38,691 nt of DNA from an archaeon (GTDB lineage Archaea; Thermoproteota; Nitrososphaeria; Nitrososphaerales; CADDZS01): contig JAJYUX010000004.1 of NCBI GenBank assembly GCA_021792315.1, forward strand, positions 1 through 38,691. Direction: 5' to 3'. Made by a program: the position numbers and the translations under genes. Under the pieces are notes generated by a model. The model had not been told where the DNA came from and made no database searches. It worked only from the letters and a program-made list of their open reading frames with translations. Of the stretch, positions 7,749 through 14,182 are shown in pieces. Positions within the stretch are counted from its first letter, which is position 1. The number at the start of each line of letters is the position of its first letter.

Positions 7749-8288
7749 ATGTCAACTACCACTGAAACAGAACTAAACGGTCTTAGCCTACCAAAGCTTC
7801 AGCAGCTGGTTCAGGTCGTAACAAAAGATCCAAATGCAGCCGCTCCATTGAACAAGTGGAATGCGCGGGTAAAATGGAAGGGCGGGTTCAAGTCGGAAGC
7901 TTATGTCAGAGAGCACTCCTTCCTTTTGGACGAGCCGGCCGACCTGGCTGGAGTCAATACAGGCCCGAACTCAGTGGAGTATCTCCTTTCGTCGTTGGGT
8001 GGCTGTTACATAGTCGGATTCGTCCTGAACGCCACCAAGAAGGGAATCAAGGTCGACGACGTGGAAGTCGCGCTTGAGGGGAATCTCGACAACATACTCA
8101 CTTTTTTTGGGCTTAGCGACAAGGGGCACGCGGGGTTCCGCGAGATTAAGGCAAAACTTTACGCGAGAACAAAGGGTGACAGGAAGATCGTTGAAGATGT
8201 CTGGAAAGAAACTGTCGCAGGTTCGCCAGTATCAAATTCGCTCAGCCGCAATGTAACCGTAGTGCCTGAGCTTGCTATTACACGGTAG
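7749..8288 (+). CDS. OsmC/Ohr-family protein
   Basis: The 179-residue product carries the OsmC fold: an N-terminal helix-strand region, then GVNTGPNSVEYLLSSLGGCY with the conserved Cys at the start of the central helix, and VDDVEVALEGNLD. In OsmC/Ohr peroxidases a second Cys in a C-P-V context near the C terminus completes the thiol pair; here that place reads AGSPVSNSL, with Ser instead of Cys. It may therefore work as a one-Cys peroxidase or sulfur-binding variant, as in the YhfA-type branch, or have a non-peroxidase role. It is separated by only 9 nt from the methionine synthase gene, so the two are surely co-transcribed, which suggests a link to thiol or sulfur metabolism. Confidence 0.8.
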   Translation: MSTTTETELNGLSLPKLQQLVQVVTKDPNAAAPLNKWNARVKWKGGFKSEAYVREHSFLLDEPADLAGVNTGPNSVEYLLSSLGGCYIVGFVLNATKKGIKVDDVEVALEGNLDNILTFFGLSDKGHAGFREIKAKLYARTKGDRKIVEDVWKETVAGSPVSNSLSRNVTVVPELAITR

Positions 8289-8297
8289 CGAAGTTGA

Positions 8298-9488
8298 ATG
8301 GTCGAAGAGACCTTTCAGACATCAGTTGTTGGGAGCTGGCCCAGGCCGGACTGGCTTCTCGACGAATTGAGAAAGAAAAATGATGGCGAGATAACCTACG
8401 AAGAGTTCTCAGCCAAAGCAGATGCCGCTGTTCTCGCCGCTGCGAAGTATCAGGAAGAAGCGGGACTGGACTACATCACAGACGGGGAGCAACGGAGGGA
8501 CAGCTTCTATTCGTTCGTGGTGGACAAGCTCGATGGGATCAAACTCATGTCAATGGCCGACCTAATGGACTACATCAAGGACAAGCTGAGATATGAGCAG
8601 ATGCTTAGGGCGCGTGACGTTCCGGCCTTTGCGATAAGGACTCCCGTTGTGTACGACAAGGTAGCAAGGAAGCGCTCACTCGCGCTGGATGAGCTCGAGT
8701 TCCTGAGAAAGAACACAAAGAAGAAGATCAAGGTGTCGCTACCGGGGCCGTACATGCTCACAAGAGCTAGCTGGATCGAACCGATATCCAAGAATGGATA
8801 TTCCTCCAGAGAAGAGCTGGGGCGCGACTATGCGAAAATCCTTAGAGAAGAGATCATTCAGCTTCGCGACGCCGGGGCTTCATTTGTCCAGCTGGACGAG
8901 CCAAGTCTTACGGAGATTGTGTATGGCGAAGCTTCCATGCAGACGTTCATGTGCGCAGTGATAACGTCGAAGGTCGAACCAAAGGAGGAGTTAGCCTTCG
9001 CTACTGAACTCATCAACGGGGTGGTTGGAGGAATCAGCGGCGTAAAGACAGGAGTGCACATCTGTCGTGGTAACTGGAGCACGAAGGAGGAGATTCTACT
9101 AAGGGGTGACTACGGACCTCTCGTCAAGTACTTGCAGCAGATGAAGGTGAATCAGTATGTGCTGGAGTTCGCGACTGAGAGAGCTGGGAAACTTTCAGTA
9201 TTGGATGGCCTATCTTCTGGGGGTAAAGAGTTAGGACTAGGAGTAGTGAATCCACGAACGAGCGTCGTCGAAAGCTCCTCGGAGATAGCATCTAAAGTCA
9301 GAGAAGCGATGAAGTACTTCGATCCGTCGTGCATCTTCCTCAATCCAGACTGCGGATTCGCCACATTTGCCGAGACTCCTCTCAACAGTGCCGAGACTGC
9401 CTACAGGAAGCTCGCTTCTATGTCGGCCGCTTCGGCCGAGCTTAGAGGTGCGTGTATCGAAAGACCGTTCGATTTAATCAGAAACTGA
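8298..9488 (+). CDS. metE: MetE-type cobalamin-independent methionine synthase (core domain)
   Basis: The 396-residue protein opens with TSVVGSWPRPDWL and TDGEQRRDSFYSF, characteristic of the C-terminal catalytic domain of MetE as found free-standing in archaea. The zinc ligands are visible: His and Cys in VHICRGNW at about residues 253 and 255, and Cys in NPDCGFATF at about 350. The LDEPSLTEI segment fits the family's substrate-binding barrel. It transfers a methyl group to homocysteine; archaeal core forms lack the N-terminal folate-binding half, and the methyl donor differs (often a methylated corrinoid protein). It follows the OsmC gene after 9 nt. Confidence 0.85.
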   Translation: MVEETFQTSVVGSWPRPDWLLDELRKKNDGEITYEEFSAKADAAVLAAAKYQEEAGLDYITDGEQRRDSFYSFVVDKLDGIKLMSMADLMDYIKDKLRYEQMLRARDVPAFAIRTPVVYDKVARKRSLALDELEFLRKNTKKKIKVSLPGPYMLTRASWIEPISKNGYSSREELGRDYAKILREEIIQLRDAGASFVQLDEPSLTEIVYGEASMQTFMCAVITSKVEPKEELAFATELINGVVGGISGVKTGVHICRGNWSTKEEILLRGDYGPLVKYLQQMKVNQYVLEFATERAGKLSVLDGLSSGGKELGLGVVNPRTSVVESSSEIASKVREAMKYFDPSCIFLNPDCGFATFAETPLNSAETAYRKLASMSAASAELRGACIERPFDLIRN

Positions 9489-9489
9489 A

Positions 9490-9668
9490 GGCAAGTTGCA
9501 CATCGGATCCTTCAGAGCGGATTAGAATCGATATCTGATCAATGTGCTTGACTGGTCTACAGTTTAGAATGCGCACGTAACTTTGTCTTTTCTCAAGACA
9601 GACCTCAATTTCCCGAACGTGCATTTCATTTGACTGATGTCCTGGTTCAAATCCGGCCAACCCCACTA
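9490..9668 (+). ncRNA. Candidate structured RNA with tRNA-3'-end-like relic
   Basis: This stretch downstream of metE has two bulged stems in a row: CAAG..CACAT (9492-9503) pairs with ATGTGCTTG (9542-9550), and AATGC..ACGT (9568-9578) pairs with ACGTGCATT (9617-9625), which encloses a small hairpin GTCTT/AAGAC (9585-9599). Then comes cctggttcaaatccggc (9641-9657), which has a tRNA T-loop (TTCAAAT) with four of five stem pairs, and CAACCCCA, which looks like a tRNA acceptor end. No matching GGGGTTG 5' half exists upstream, so this is not a whole tRNA. It is either a relic of a tRNA used as an integration site or part of an unknown RNA. The rest of the 346-nt gap to the next gene holds the GT-rich segment listed separately. 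Confidence 0.3.
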
Positions 9669-9718
9669 TTTTCGCTCTCTCTCGTTTCCTTGCCCACGCA
9701 TGTGTTTTCATATTCTTA

Positions 9719-9815
9719 CTTATCCCCCTGCCTGTGCCTCCCTGTACGTGTGTGTGCCTCTCTCTGAGAGACTGAGTCAGAGAGGCGGTGAGGGTGGGTG
9801 CCTGTATGTATGCAG
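9719..9815. repeat. Low-complexity pyrimidine/GT-rich segment with hairpin
   Basis: The plus strand changes abruptly to runs such as cccctgcctgtgcctccctg and gtgtgtgtgcctctctctga, then becomes G-rich (gaggcggtgagggtgggtg). CCTCTCT (9756-9762) and AGAGAGG (9779-9785) can pair as a 7-bp stem. It separates the metE side from the accessory operon. No gene is visible. Confidence 0.4.
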
Positions 9816-9834
9816 ATGACCTAAAACTATTGAG

Positions 9835-10359
9835 TTAGAACTTGTTGTGTGCTTCAACTGTTTCTTTGATTCTTGTATAATGATTGACCAAACTCCCGAG
9901 AGCTTCAGGAATGTCCAGTAAGACACTATCTATCAAGTCGCTTTTTTTGACAAATGCATCATCATGTCCTCTCACTTTGACTCCTGACTTCATCACTCGA
10001 TCCAAGAAATCATTGGTTTGAATCTTCTTGTACGTCTTGTCTTTTTTGCGATAGTACTCATATGCCAATATTGGCAAACCCTTAGAGATAGCATAATCAA
10101 ACTCCCTTTCCGTGTACATAGAGTTCTGATAGCCAATGAGAAGTATGTACAGTGATGACTTTTGAATTAGTTTGGACACTCCCTCATCGGTCTTCACACT
10201 AGGATAATCTTCGGCGAGATCGGCGGTAAAAATTGGTTTGAGGAAAAGCGTTTGTCGCCCTATCTCATAGCTTAACGTCTTTCTGATTGATTCGAATTCC
10301 TTTTGTTTCGAGCATATGAATACAAAGATGGGTTCTTTGATTGGTTGGGCCTTAGGCAT
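9835..10359 (-). CDS. DUF4062-domain protein
   Basis: The 174-residue product begins IFVFICSKQKEFESIRKTLS and continues with ILLIGYQNSMYTEREFDYAI and SKGLPILAYEYY. This matches the DUF4062 pattern (V-F-I-S-S-x-x-K-E-L...R..L, then a Y-I-x-L-x-G-x-x-Y-G..T-E-x-E-F strand-loop-helix), a TIR/SIR2-like flavodoxin-type fold found as sensor or effector in bacterial and archaeal NTPase-based conflict systems. The acidic T-E-R-E-F motif at about residues 83-87 is kept. The region beyond residue 110 is helical and unassigned. It is the last gene of the minus-strand HTH/HEPN operon, 39 nt after the HTH gene, so I infer it is an effector or sensor of that system. Confidence 0.65.
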   Translation of the reverse strand: MPKAQPIKEPIFVFICSKQKEFESIRKTLSYEIGRQTLFLKPIFTADLAEDYPSVKTDEGVSKLIQKSSLYILLIGYQNSMYTEREFDYAISKGLPILAYEYYRKKDKTYKKIQTNDFLDRVMKSGVKVRGHDDAFVKKSDLIDSVLLDIPEALGSLVNHYTRIKETVEAHNKF

Positions 10360-10398
10360 TTCTGAAAGCGTCCAAAGTGGTAAAACAAGGGCGATGCG

Positions 10399-10653
10399 TC
10401 AATTTTTCGGTGATTTCTTCTTTTTGTGCAATAATGATCTCTGTGCGCTAACAAAATTGGGGGAAGTTGAAAGAATGTCGGCAATTTCTATGGTGGGAAG
10501 GTCTTCGACGTCAAGAAGTTCAATCTTCTTGACTAAGCTCAATTCAGTGTTCGAAAGCTGGACTCGAATCAATGCCTTAATCAAATTGTTGGTATTTTCG
10601 ATAGCTTTGAACACATTCTCTTCTGAATATCTTTTTGCCAATATGAATCGCAC
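10399..10653 (-). CDS. Small HTH protein, long type (paralogue 1)
   Basis: The 84-residue protein has a helical N terminus (LIKALIRVQLSNTELSLVKK) and an HTH reading DLPTIEIADILSTSPNFV, like region 4 of sigma-70-type factors. It belongs with four other long-type copies in this cluster. The start is a GTG; an in-frame stop lies seven codons upstream, so a longer form is not possible. It is the least typical copy, with a longer spacer before the HTH and a basic tail. I infer DNA binding; its target is unknown. Confidence 0.6.
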   Translation of the reverse strand: MRFILAKRYSEENVFKAIENTNNLIKALIRVQLSNTELSLVKKIELLDVEDLPTIEIADILSTSPNFVSAQRSLLHKKKKSPKN

Positions 10654-10719
10654 TAATCGAATTGAGTCTTAACGGTTCTTAGGCGTAGATATGGCTTGCG
10701 CGGTGTAGTTCATGAGTTC

Positions 10720-11568
10720 CTAATTGATTGCCATTTGTAACGCCCAGTCCTTAAAATAGACTTTGACTCTGTCAATGTCGTTTTGAGAAAGTGGATTGTT
10801 ATGCGCAACTACGTTTCTTGACATTTCTATTTCTTCGATACGCTGAGTTATCCAATCTATTGGTCGTCTGACAGCTGGAAATTTATCCTTTAGGTCCTCT
10901 TGATTGGAAATGATTATTGAACGAAGGTCTCCGATATCTACATAGAATATCGGGTGTGCGCCTCTTTTTCCATGCCATCTGTTCTTACCGTCCTTACTCA
11001 TCCTTTCTAGCGCAGTCTGCTGAACTGGTTTTGCTACTTTGGACTCCCACCATTTTGTACCATATTTTGACTCCAAGTTATCTTTTATGAAGTATCTTAC
11101 GGCATTTTCAAACACATAGAAGTAAGGGTACATTCCTGCCATGTCTAATGCTTCTCTAATGACAGATTGAGGAAGTCCAACATTGGAGAATTCTTGTTCC
11201 TCTGATAGCTTCAAAGATACTGTTCGCTTACCAGGTTTTGCCGATTTTGAATTGGATTGAATCAAAGGAGACCTTTGTTCTTGGTTTGCTTGTTTAACTA
11301 CCGAATCAATGTTGATAGTCAGAGTTCCCTGACTCTGTCGATAATTGCCAAGCTTTCCTGCGACCAGTCCCGCACGTTTCATCATTTTGAGAATCCTTGA
11401 TGTTCCAGTGGGACTGATGTCAAGTTTCTTGGCAACATCAGCGTAGTTCTTCTGTTTCCGAACGGCCTTGAGTATGCTTACTCTTTCTGGAGAGTTTCTA
11501 CAAATATCTATGAGATTCTTGACAAGTTCCGCGCGAGGTAAGGAGAACTCTTCAGGTTCATTCGTCAT
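10720..11568 (-). CDS. Winged-helix protein with C-terminal Swt1-like HEPN domain
   Basis: The 282-residue protein has a winged-helix domain at about residues 28-72 (NYADVAKKLDISPTGTSRIL, KMMKRAGLVAGKL), a Ser/Lys-rich linker at about 90-125, and a helical C-terminal domain at about 145-280. That domain starts with YFYVFENAVRYFIKDNLESK and includes WWESKV, HPIFYVDIGDLRSIII and EMSRNVVAHNNPLS. This is the Swt1-type HEPN pattern, and R251-NVVA-H256 is the RxxxxH active-site motif of HEPN ribonucleases. HEPN RNases act as toxins and defence nucleases that cut RNA. The fusion to a DNA-binding domain suggests it controls its own operon or is tethered to DNA. It sits 6 nt after the short-type HTH gene. 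Confidence 0.7.
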   Translation of the reverse strand: MTNEPEEFSLPRAELVKNLIDICRNSPERVSILKAVRKQKNYADVAKKLDISPTGTSRILKMMKRAGLVAGKLGNYRQSQGTLTINIDSVVKQANQEQRSPLIQSNSKSAKPGKRTVSLKLSEEQEFSNVGLPQSVIREALDMAGMYPYFYVFENAVRYFIKDNLESKYGTKWWESKVAKPVQQTALERMSKDGKNRWHGKRGAHPIFYVDIGDLRSIIISNQEDLKDKFPAVRRPIDWITQRIEEIEMSRNVVAHNNPLSQNDIDRVKVYFKDWALQMAIN

Positions 11569-11574
11569 CGGATG

Positions 11575-11784
11575 TTATTTTCGCGCTCTTTTCTTGGATT
11601 TCCGCTCGGGAAAGAGTTTTGTTAGTTCTTTGTCATCAATGTGCACTATTTGAGCAACCTGCTTTTTCGTTGGATTTTGATTTAGCAATATGCCTGCCAG
11701 TAGTATCTCAATTGACCGAAAATGATCTTCTTGACTCATTTTCCGTATCTTTTTCGAATTCGGCGTAAGTATTTCACCCTTCAA
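11575..11784 (-). CDS. Small HTH protein, short type (paralogue 2)
   Basis: The 69-residue form starts at a TTG; a more normal start is the ATG at 11739 (MSQEDHFRSIEILL), giving about 54 residues. The core SIEILLAGILLNQNPTKKQV then AQIVHIDDKELTKLF is a minimal HTH. It resembles the short type at 12698-12883 (IIAAILLARSGMTKKDVAQI). The tail is very basic (ERKSKKRARK). It lies 6 nt upstream of the HEPN gene and 11 nt downstream of the preceding HTH gene, so it belongs to the same operon. Confidence 0.55.
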   Translation of the reverse strand: MKGEILTPNSKKIRKMSQEDHFRSIEILLAGILLNQNPTKKQVAQIVHIDDKELTKLFPERKSKKRARK

Positions 11785-11795
11785 GCCCAGAATAG

Positions 11796-12017
11796 CTATT
11801 GATTTTTCTTCAGTTTGCGAAGGAAACTTGAAACATTGCTTGGAGATTGATTCACAATACTACCAATATCTCCAGAGTTCAAACCAACACTATCTAGTAT
11901 CAACATTTGTTCACTTCGATTCAACTGTCCGTTTTTATTCTGTTGTTCCATAAAAAGACGGATTATTGCATCGAGTCGTTTCGTAATAGATTCGACCGAG
12001 TCGTTATCATTTCCCAT
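11796..12017 (-). CDS. Small HTH protein, long type (paralogue 3)
   Basis: The 73-residue protein has the family layout: a coil with ITKRLDAIIRLFMEQQ, then an HTH GLNSGDIGSIVNQSPSNV and a basic end LRKLKKNQ. The RLDAIIRL segment and the G-L-x(5)-I-x-x-I pattern match paralogues 4 and 6. Its start overlaps the end of the upstream HTH gene by 11 nt, which points to coupled translation and equal dosage. Confidence 0.65.
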   Translation of the reverse strand: MGNDNDSVESITKRLDAIIRLFMEQQNKNGQLNRSEQMLILDSVGLNSGDIGSIVNQSPSNVSSFLRKLKKNQ

Positions 12018-12270
12018 TGTTCTTTTCCTTCTTTCCCGATTTCAATCCATAGATGAATGGGCTAACGTACTTTCTGTCTTTACCCATTATTCTGCCAATT
12101 TCAGAGGGGGAGAGACCAGCGGAATGAATTGCTCGAATGATTTCACCCAGGTCCATCTTCTTGTTGTCATTTGCTAGGATTAGAATTGTCATACGGATCA
12201 AAGCATCAAGCCTACGTTCAATGCTATTTGCGCCAGTACTTTCCAGTTTTGGAATTGATTGCTCGGTCAT
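12007..12270 (-). CDS. Small HTH protein, long type (paralogue 4)
   Basis: The 87-residue protein shows the clearest family features: NSIERRLDALIRMTILI, then GEIIRAIHSAGLSPSEIG and RIMGKDRKYVSPFIYGLK, with a Lys-rich C terminus. The HTH resembles sigma-70 region 4 and the small sigma-region-4-like proteins common in Thaumarchaeota. Its ATG overlaps the stop of the 12267-12701 gene by 4 nt (ATGA), so translation is coupled. Role inferred: DNA-binding subunit of the cassette. Confidence 0.7.
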   Translation of the reverse strand: MTEQSIPKLESTGANSIERRLDALIRMTILILANDNKKMDLGEIIRAIHSAGLSPSEIGRIMGKDRKYVSPFIYGLKSGKKEKNNGK

Positions 12271-12701
12271 TGATGATTCACCTTCGATAACAAAGAACGA
12301 GTGTATCTTTTTCCCTTTGTTGTCAGTTTCAGGACGGTTCTACCGTTAGAATTTGTTTTGTCTACAAAGCCGGTGGGTAGTTTTCTAAGGTCGCGTTGAA
12401 AATTACTTCCATTCCACCATCCTATCGGAACTCCTAGTTTAGAACTTATCCGGATGTATTGATTTCGTTCTAGCCCCGAATCAGCAATCAATAATGCTAC
12501 AAGCACTTTCTGAACATTCGCTAGATTGTTGCAGGAAGAAATTACGTCTTGGGAAGGTTCGACCTCAGAGACAAGAAGTCTATCCATGGATTCTCCAAGC
12601 TTTTTAAGACGCGATACATTCGCAAGTAATTCTTTTTCGTCTTCGCTCTCGATGGATAGCGAGCCGTACGGCTTGGCAACGGACAAACTGAACTTTATCA
12701 T
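12267..12701 (-). CDS. Winged-helix protein with N-terminal beta domain
   Basis: The 144-residue protein begins with a short beta-rich segment (FSLSVAKPYGSLSIESEDEK) and a helix with ELLANVSRLKKLGESMDRLL. The second half looks like a winged helix: VQKVLVALLIADSGLERNQY, ISSKLGVPIGWWNGSNFQRD, LRKLPTGFVDKTNSNGRTVL, ending in TTKGKRYTRSLL. It is the only cassette member that has neither of the two small-HTH layouts nor a HEPN or DUF4062 domain. It is coupled on both sides by 4-nt overlaps (ATGA). I do not recognise a named family. The N-terminal module could be a sensor or oligomerisation domain. Confidence 0.6.
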   Translation of the reverse strand: MIKFSLSVAKPYGSLSIESEDEKELLANVSRLKKLGESMDRLLVSEVEPSQDVISSCNNLANVQKVLVALLIADSGLERNQYIRISSKLGVPIGWWNGSNFQRDLRKLPTGFVDKTNSNGRTVLKLTTKGKRYTRSLLSKVNHQ

Positions 12702-12883
12702 ACATTGGCCACTCCAATTTTGTTAAATTTTTCCTTAAACATTCGCTGGATGGTTTTCTCGCTGCAACCAAGTATCTGAGCAACATCCTTCTTTGTCATT
12801 CCACTTCTCGCAAGGAGAATTGCAGCTATGATGTCAAGTTTTCTATCAAGATTTTCATTGTCAGTTCCCATTTCATCGTCCAA
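12698..12883 (-). CDS. Small HTH protein, short type (paralogue 5)
   Basis: The 61-residue product starts at a TTG one nucleotide after the previous gene ends; an ATG four codons in gives MGTDNENLDRKLD. It reads NLDRKLDIIAAILLARSG then MTKKDVAQILGCSEKTIQRM, a minimal HTH that resembles the short type at 11575-11784. It is coupled to the downstream winged-helix gene by a 4-nt overlap. Confidence 0.6.
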   Translation of the reverse strand: MDDEMGTDNENLDRKLDIIAAILLARSGMTKKDVAQILGCSEKTIQRMFKEKFNKIGVANV

Positions 12884-13117
12884 TTATTCCATTCCCTCCT
12901 TTGTCCTATCATTCCGTTTTTTCAACAGATGAATTTGTACTCTAATGTTGTTAGGCGTCTTTCCCAAAATAGTCCCGATCTCCGCCGGTGTCAAACCTGC
13001 GTTGTGGAGAAATTCTATTTGCTCGATTAAAGGCCTACCTTTTACCACATCTAAGGAAATCAATCGAATAAGCGTCGAGAGTTTCCCATCAATGCTCTTC
13101 AGCGAACTTTCACTCAT
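12884..13117 (-). CDS. Small HTH protein, long type (paralogue 6)
   Basis: The 77-residue protein reads SIDGKLSTLIRLISLDVVKG, RPLIEQIEFLHNAGLTPAEI, then GTILGKTPNNIRVQIHLLKK. This is the pattern I associate with sigma-70-region-4-like proteins of Thaumarchaeota. It overlaps the upstream HTH gene by 8 nt and directly abuts the downstream one. Confidence 0.7.
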   Translation of the reverse strand: MSESSLKSIDGKLSTLIRLISLDVVKGRPLIEQIEFLHNAGLTPAEIGTILGKTPNNIRVQIHLLKKRNDRTKEGME

Positions 13118-13460
13118 TCTTCATAGACCTCTTAAGTAGAGACTTTTCTTTGGAAACCAAACTAGGAGTCGTCCTGAGAATCTTAGATATTTCCTTGTAA
13201 TCCAAACCAAAAGAATCTAAGAATGCTATTTTTTCTCTGAGAGTCGACTCTTGAATTTTTATCGGGTTCGTCAAGATGCTAATCAGTACGTTGAGTCTGT
13301 TCTTAACATCATCATTATGCTCGGGTAAGTCGCTCACATATGCTGATGCCTTTCCCAAGTATTTAAGAGCTATGAATAGATTACTTTTGTTAATGCTGCA
13401 GGTAACTCTGCGCGCTCGTTGCTTTATCTCTCCATTAAATGCATGAACAAAAAAGGTCAT
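13110..13460 (-). CDS. Small HTH protein, long type (paralogue 7), first intact gene of the operon
   Basis: The 116-residue product has an extra N-terminal part of about 45 residues (including NLFIALKYLGKASAYVSDLP), then NRLNVLISILTNPIKIQEST and the HTH GLDYKEISKILRTTPSLV with a basic end. Its ATG overlaps by 4 nt the stop of the Cas1-tail-like ORF upstream (gcatga), so the cassette may once have been translated from further upstream. It is the longest of the seven small HTH proteins. Confidence 0.6.
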   Translation of the reverse strand: MTFFVHAFNGEIKQRARRVTCSINKSNLFIALKYLGKASAYVSDLPEHNDDVKNRLNVLISILTNPIKIQESTLREKIAFLDSFGLDYKEISKILRTTPSLVSKEKSLLKRSMKNE

Positions 13461-13693
13461 GCGAAATGATGCTTTGTCTTGTTGTAGATACGAACAGAAC
13501 CTGTTTGTTGTAGCTTCTTCCTCTGATACCAGAGAGTGGATTTGTTCATTCCCAGCTCGCGATAGGATTTGTTAAGAATCTTGTCCTTCACGCTCGACGT
13601 CTCGAATGACTCTCTAACTAAAACGGGCTTGAGAGCGAACTTGAGACTGTGGAGACAATACTGGCGCGAATCGCTTTCAAGCCTTGGGAAAGT
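13457..13693 (-). pseudogene. Cas1-tail-like relic, copy 1
   Basis: An open frame of 78 codons without a good start reads, from its end, LNKSYRELGMNKSTLWYQRK, then KLQQTGSVRIYNKTKHHFA. It is homologous to the ORF at 15811-16020: by my hand count about 36 of 61 aligned residues are identical. The layout (a beta segment F-x-L-x-P, then S-Y-x-E-x-G-x-x-K-S-T-L-x-Y and a basic end with I-Y-x-K) resembles the C-terminal end of archaeal Cas1 integrases. The catalytic domain is absent and a TAA closes the frame upstream. The family call is tentative; the homology between the two copies is plain. Confidence 0.45.
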
Positions 13694-13732
13694 TTAGGGA
13701 ATGCTGGCGGCTCTTAAACACCCATCAATTGT

Positions 13733-13816
13733 CTACGAGAAATACTGTGACGTATTTGGTTCAAAAGAAGCGTCAATTTTCCATATAATCTTGGCTTTCA
13801 CTCTTGGGAAAAACAT
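13733..13816 (-). pseudogene. Short relic ORF with WKxDxSFEP motif, copy a
   Basis: A 27-codon ORF starts at an ATG at 13816 and ends FFPRVKAKIIWKIDASFEPN plus TSQYFS. The stretch WKIDASFEP matches WKTDTSFEP of the relic at 14176-14319, at protein and DNA level (about 28 of 33 bases around ggttcaaaag..gtca.ttttccat). The ATG lies about 40 nt downstream of a TATA-like element on this strand (13850-13860), so it could still be transcribed ahead of the HTH operon. Together with the Cas1-tail-like relic it fills the gap between 13461 and 13872. Confidence 0.35.
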
Positions 13817-13857
13817 GAATATTTGATGATAAGATGAAAGTGTGAACTCCGATTATA

Positions 13858-13862
13858 GGTGG
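13858..13862 (+). promoter_or_regulatory. Shine-Dalgarno-like GGTGG of the zinc-ribbon gene
   Basis: The sequence aggtgg ends about 10 nt before the ATG at 13873 and favours this start over the out-of-frame ATG at 13866. TATA-like elements lie upstream at 13818-13826 (plus strand) and around 13852-13859 (either strand). Confidence 0.4.
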
Positions 13863-13872
13863 AAAATGACCG

Positions 13873-14151
13873 ATGGACGCAAGACCAGAGAATGCAGATG
13901 AACGAATTTGGATATGTGACGAATGTGGGGCAGAGTCATTAACCTATGACGAAGCAATCGCTCATGAAAAAAGAGATAGATTGGAACATCGCGCATTCAA
14001 GGCAAAGGTCGAGTCGATGGAAACCGACAACGCGTTCAGACAAGCGCAACTTGCATCAAAACGGAAATGCCCTAGTTGTGGAGCGCCATACGCATTTGGA
14101 CAAGAACGATGCAATTATTGCCACAGCCCACTAATAGGAACGAACAAGTAA
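13873..14151 (+). CDS. Small double zinc-finger/zinc-ribbon protein
   Basis: The 92-residue protein has two metal sites. The first is WICDECGAESLTYDEAIAHE, a C-x2-C followed by a helix with His, like a C2H2 finger. The second is RKCPSCGAPYAFGQERCNYC, a classical C-x2-C...C-x2-C zinc ribbon. A charged helix links them. Such proteins bind nucleic acid or other proteins; no enzymatic domain is present. It is the only plus-strand gene in the island and is transcribed away from the HTH operon. Confidence 0.65.
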   Translation: MDARPENADERIWICDECGAESLTYDEAIAHEKRDRLEHRAFKAKVESMETDNAFRQAQLASKRKCPSCGAPYAFGQERCNYCHSPLIGTNK

Positions 14152-14161
14152 AACCTGCCTC

Positions 14162-14182
14162 TTTCTAGTTTCTTGCTAGAAG
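14162..14182 (+). terminator. Possible hairpin downstream of the zinc-ribbon gene
   Basis: TTTCTAG (14162-14168) and CTAGAAG (14176-14182) pair around a 7-nt loop, 11 nt after the stop codon. A clear T-run does not follow, so the terminator role is uncertain; it also overlaps the end of the relic on the other strand. Confidence 0.3.

Noticed and set aside
9478..9711. Minus-strand 77-codon ORF containing VGLAGFEPG
   Set aside because: The peptide is the antisense of the tRNA-like T-arm and acceptor end, not a protein motif; the rest shows no protein features.
10272..10484. 70-codon minus ORF bridging the DUF4062 and HTH genes
   Set aside because: Different frame from both real genes, overlapping each; no recognisable features.
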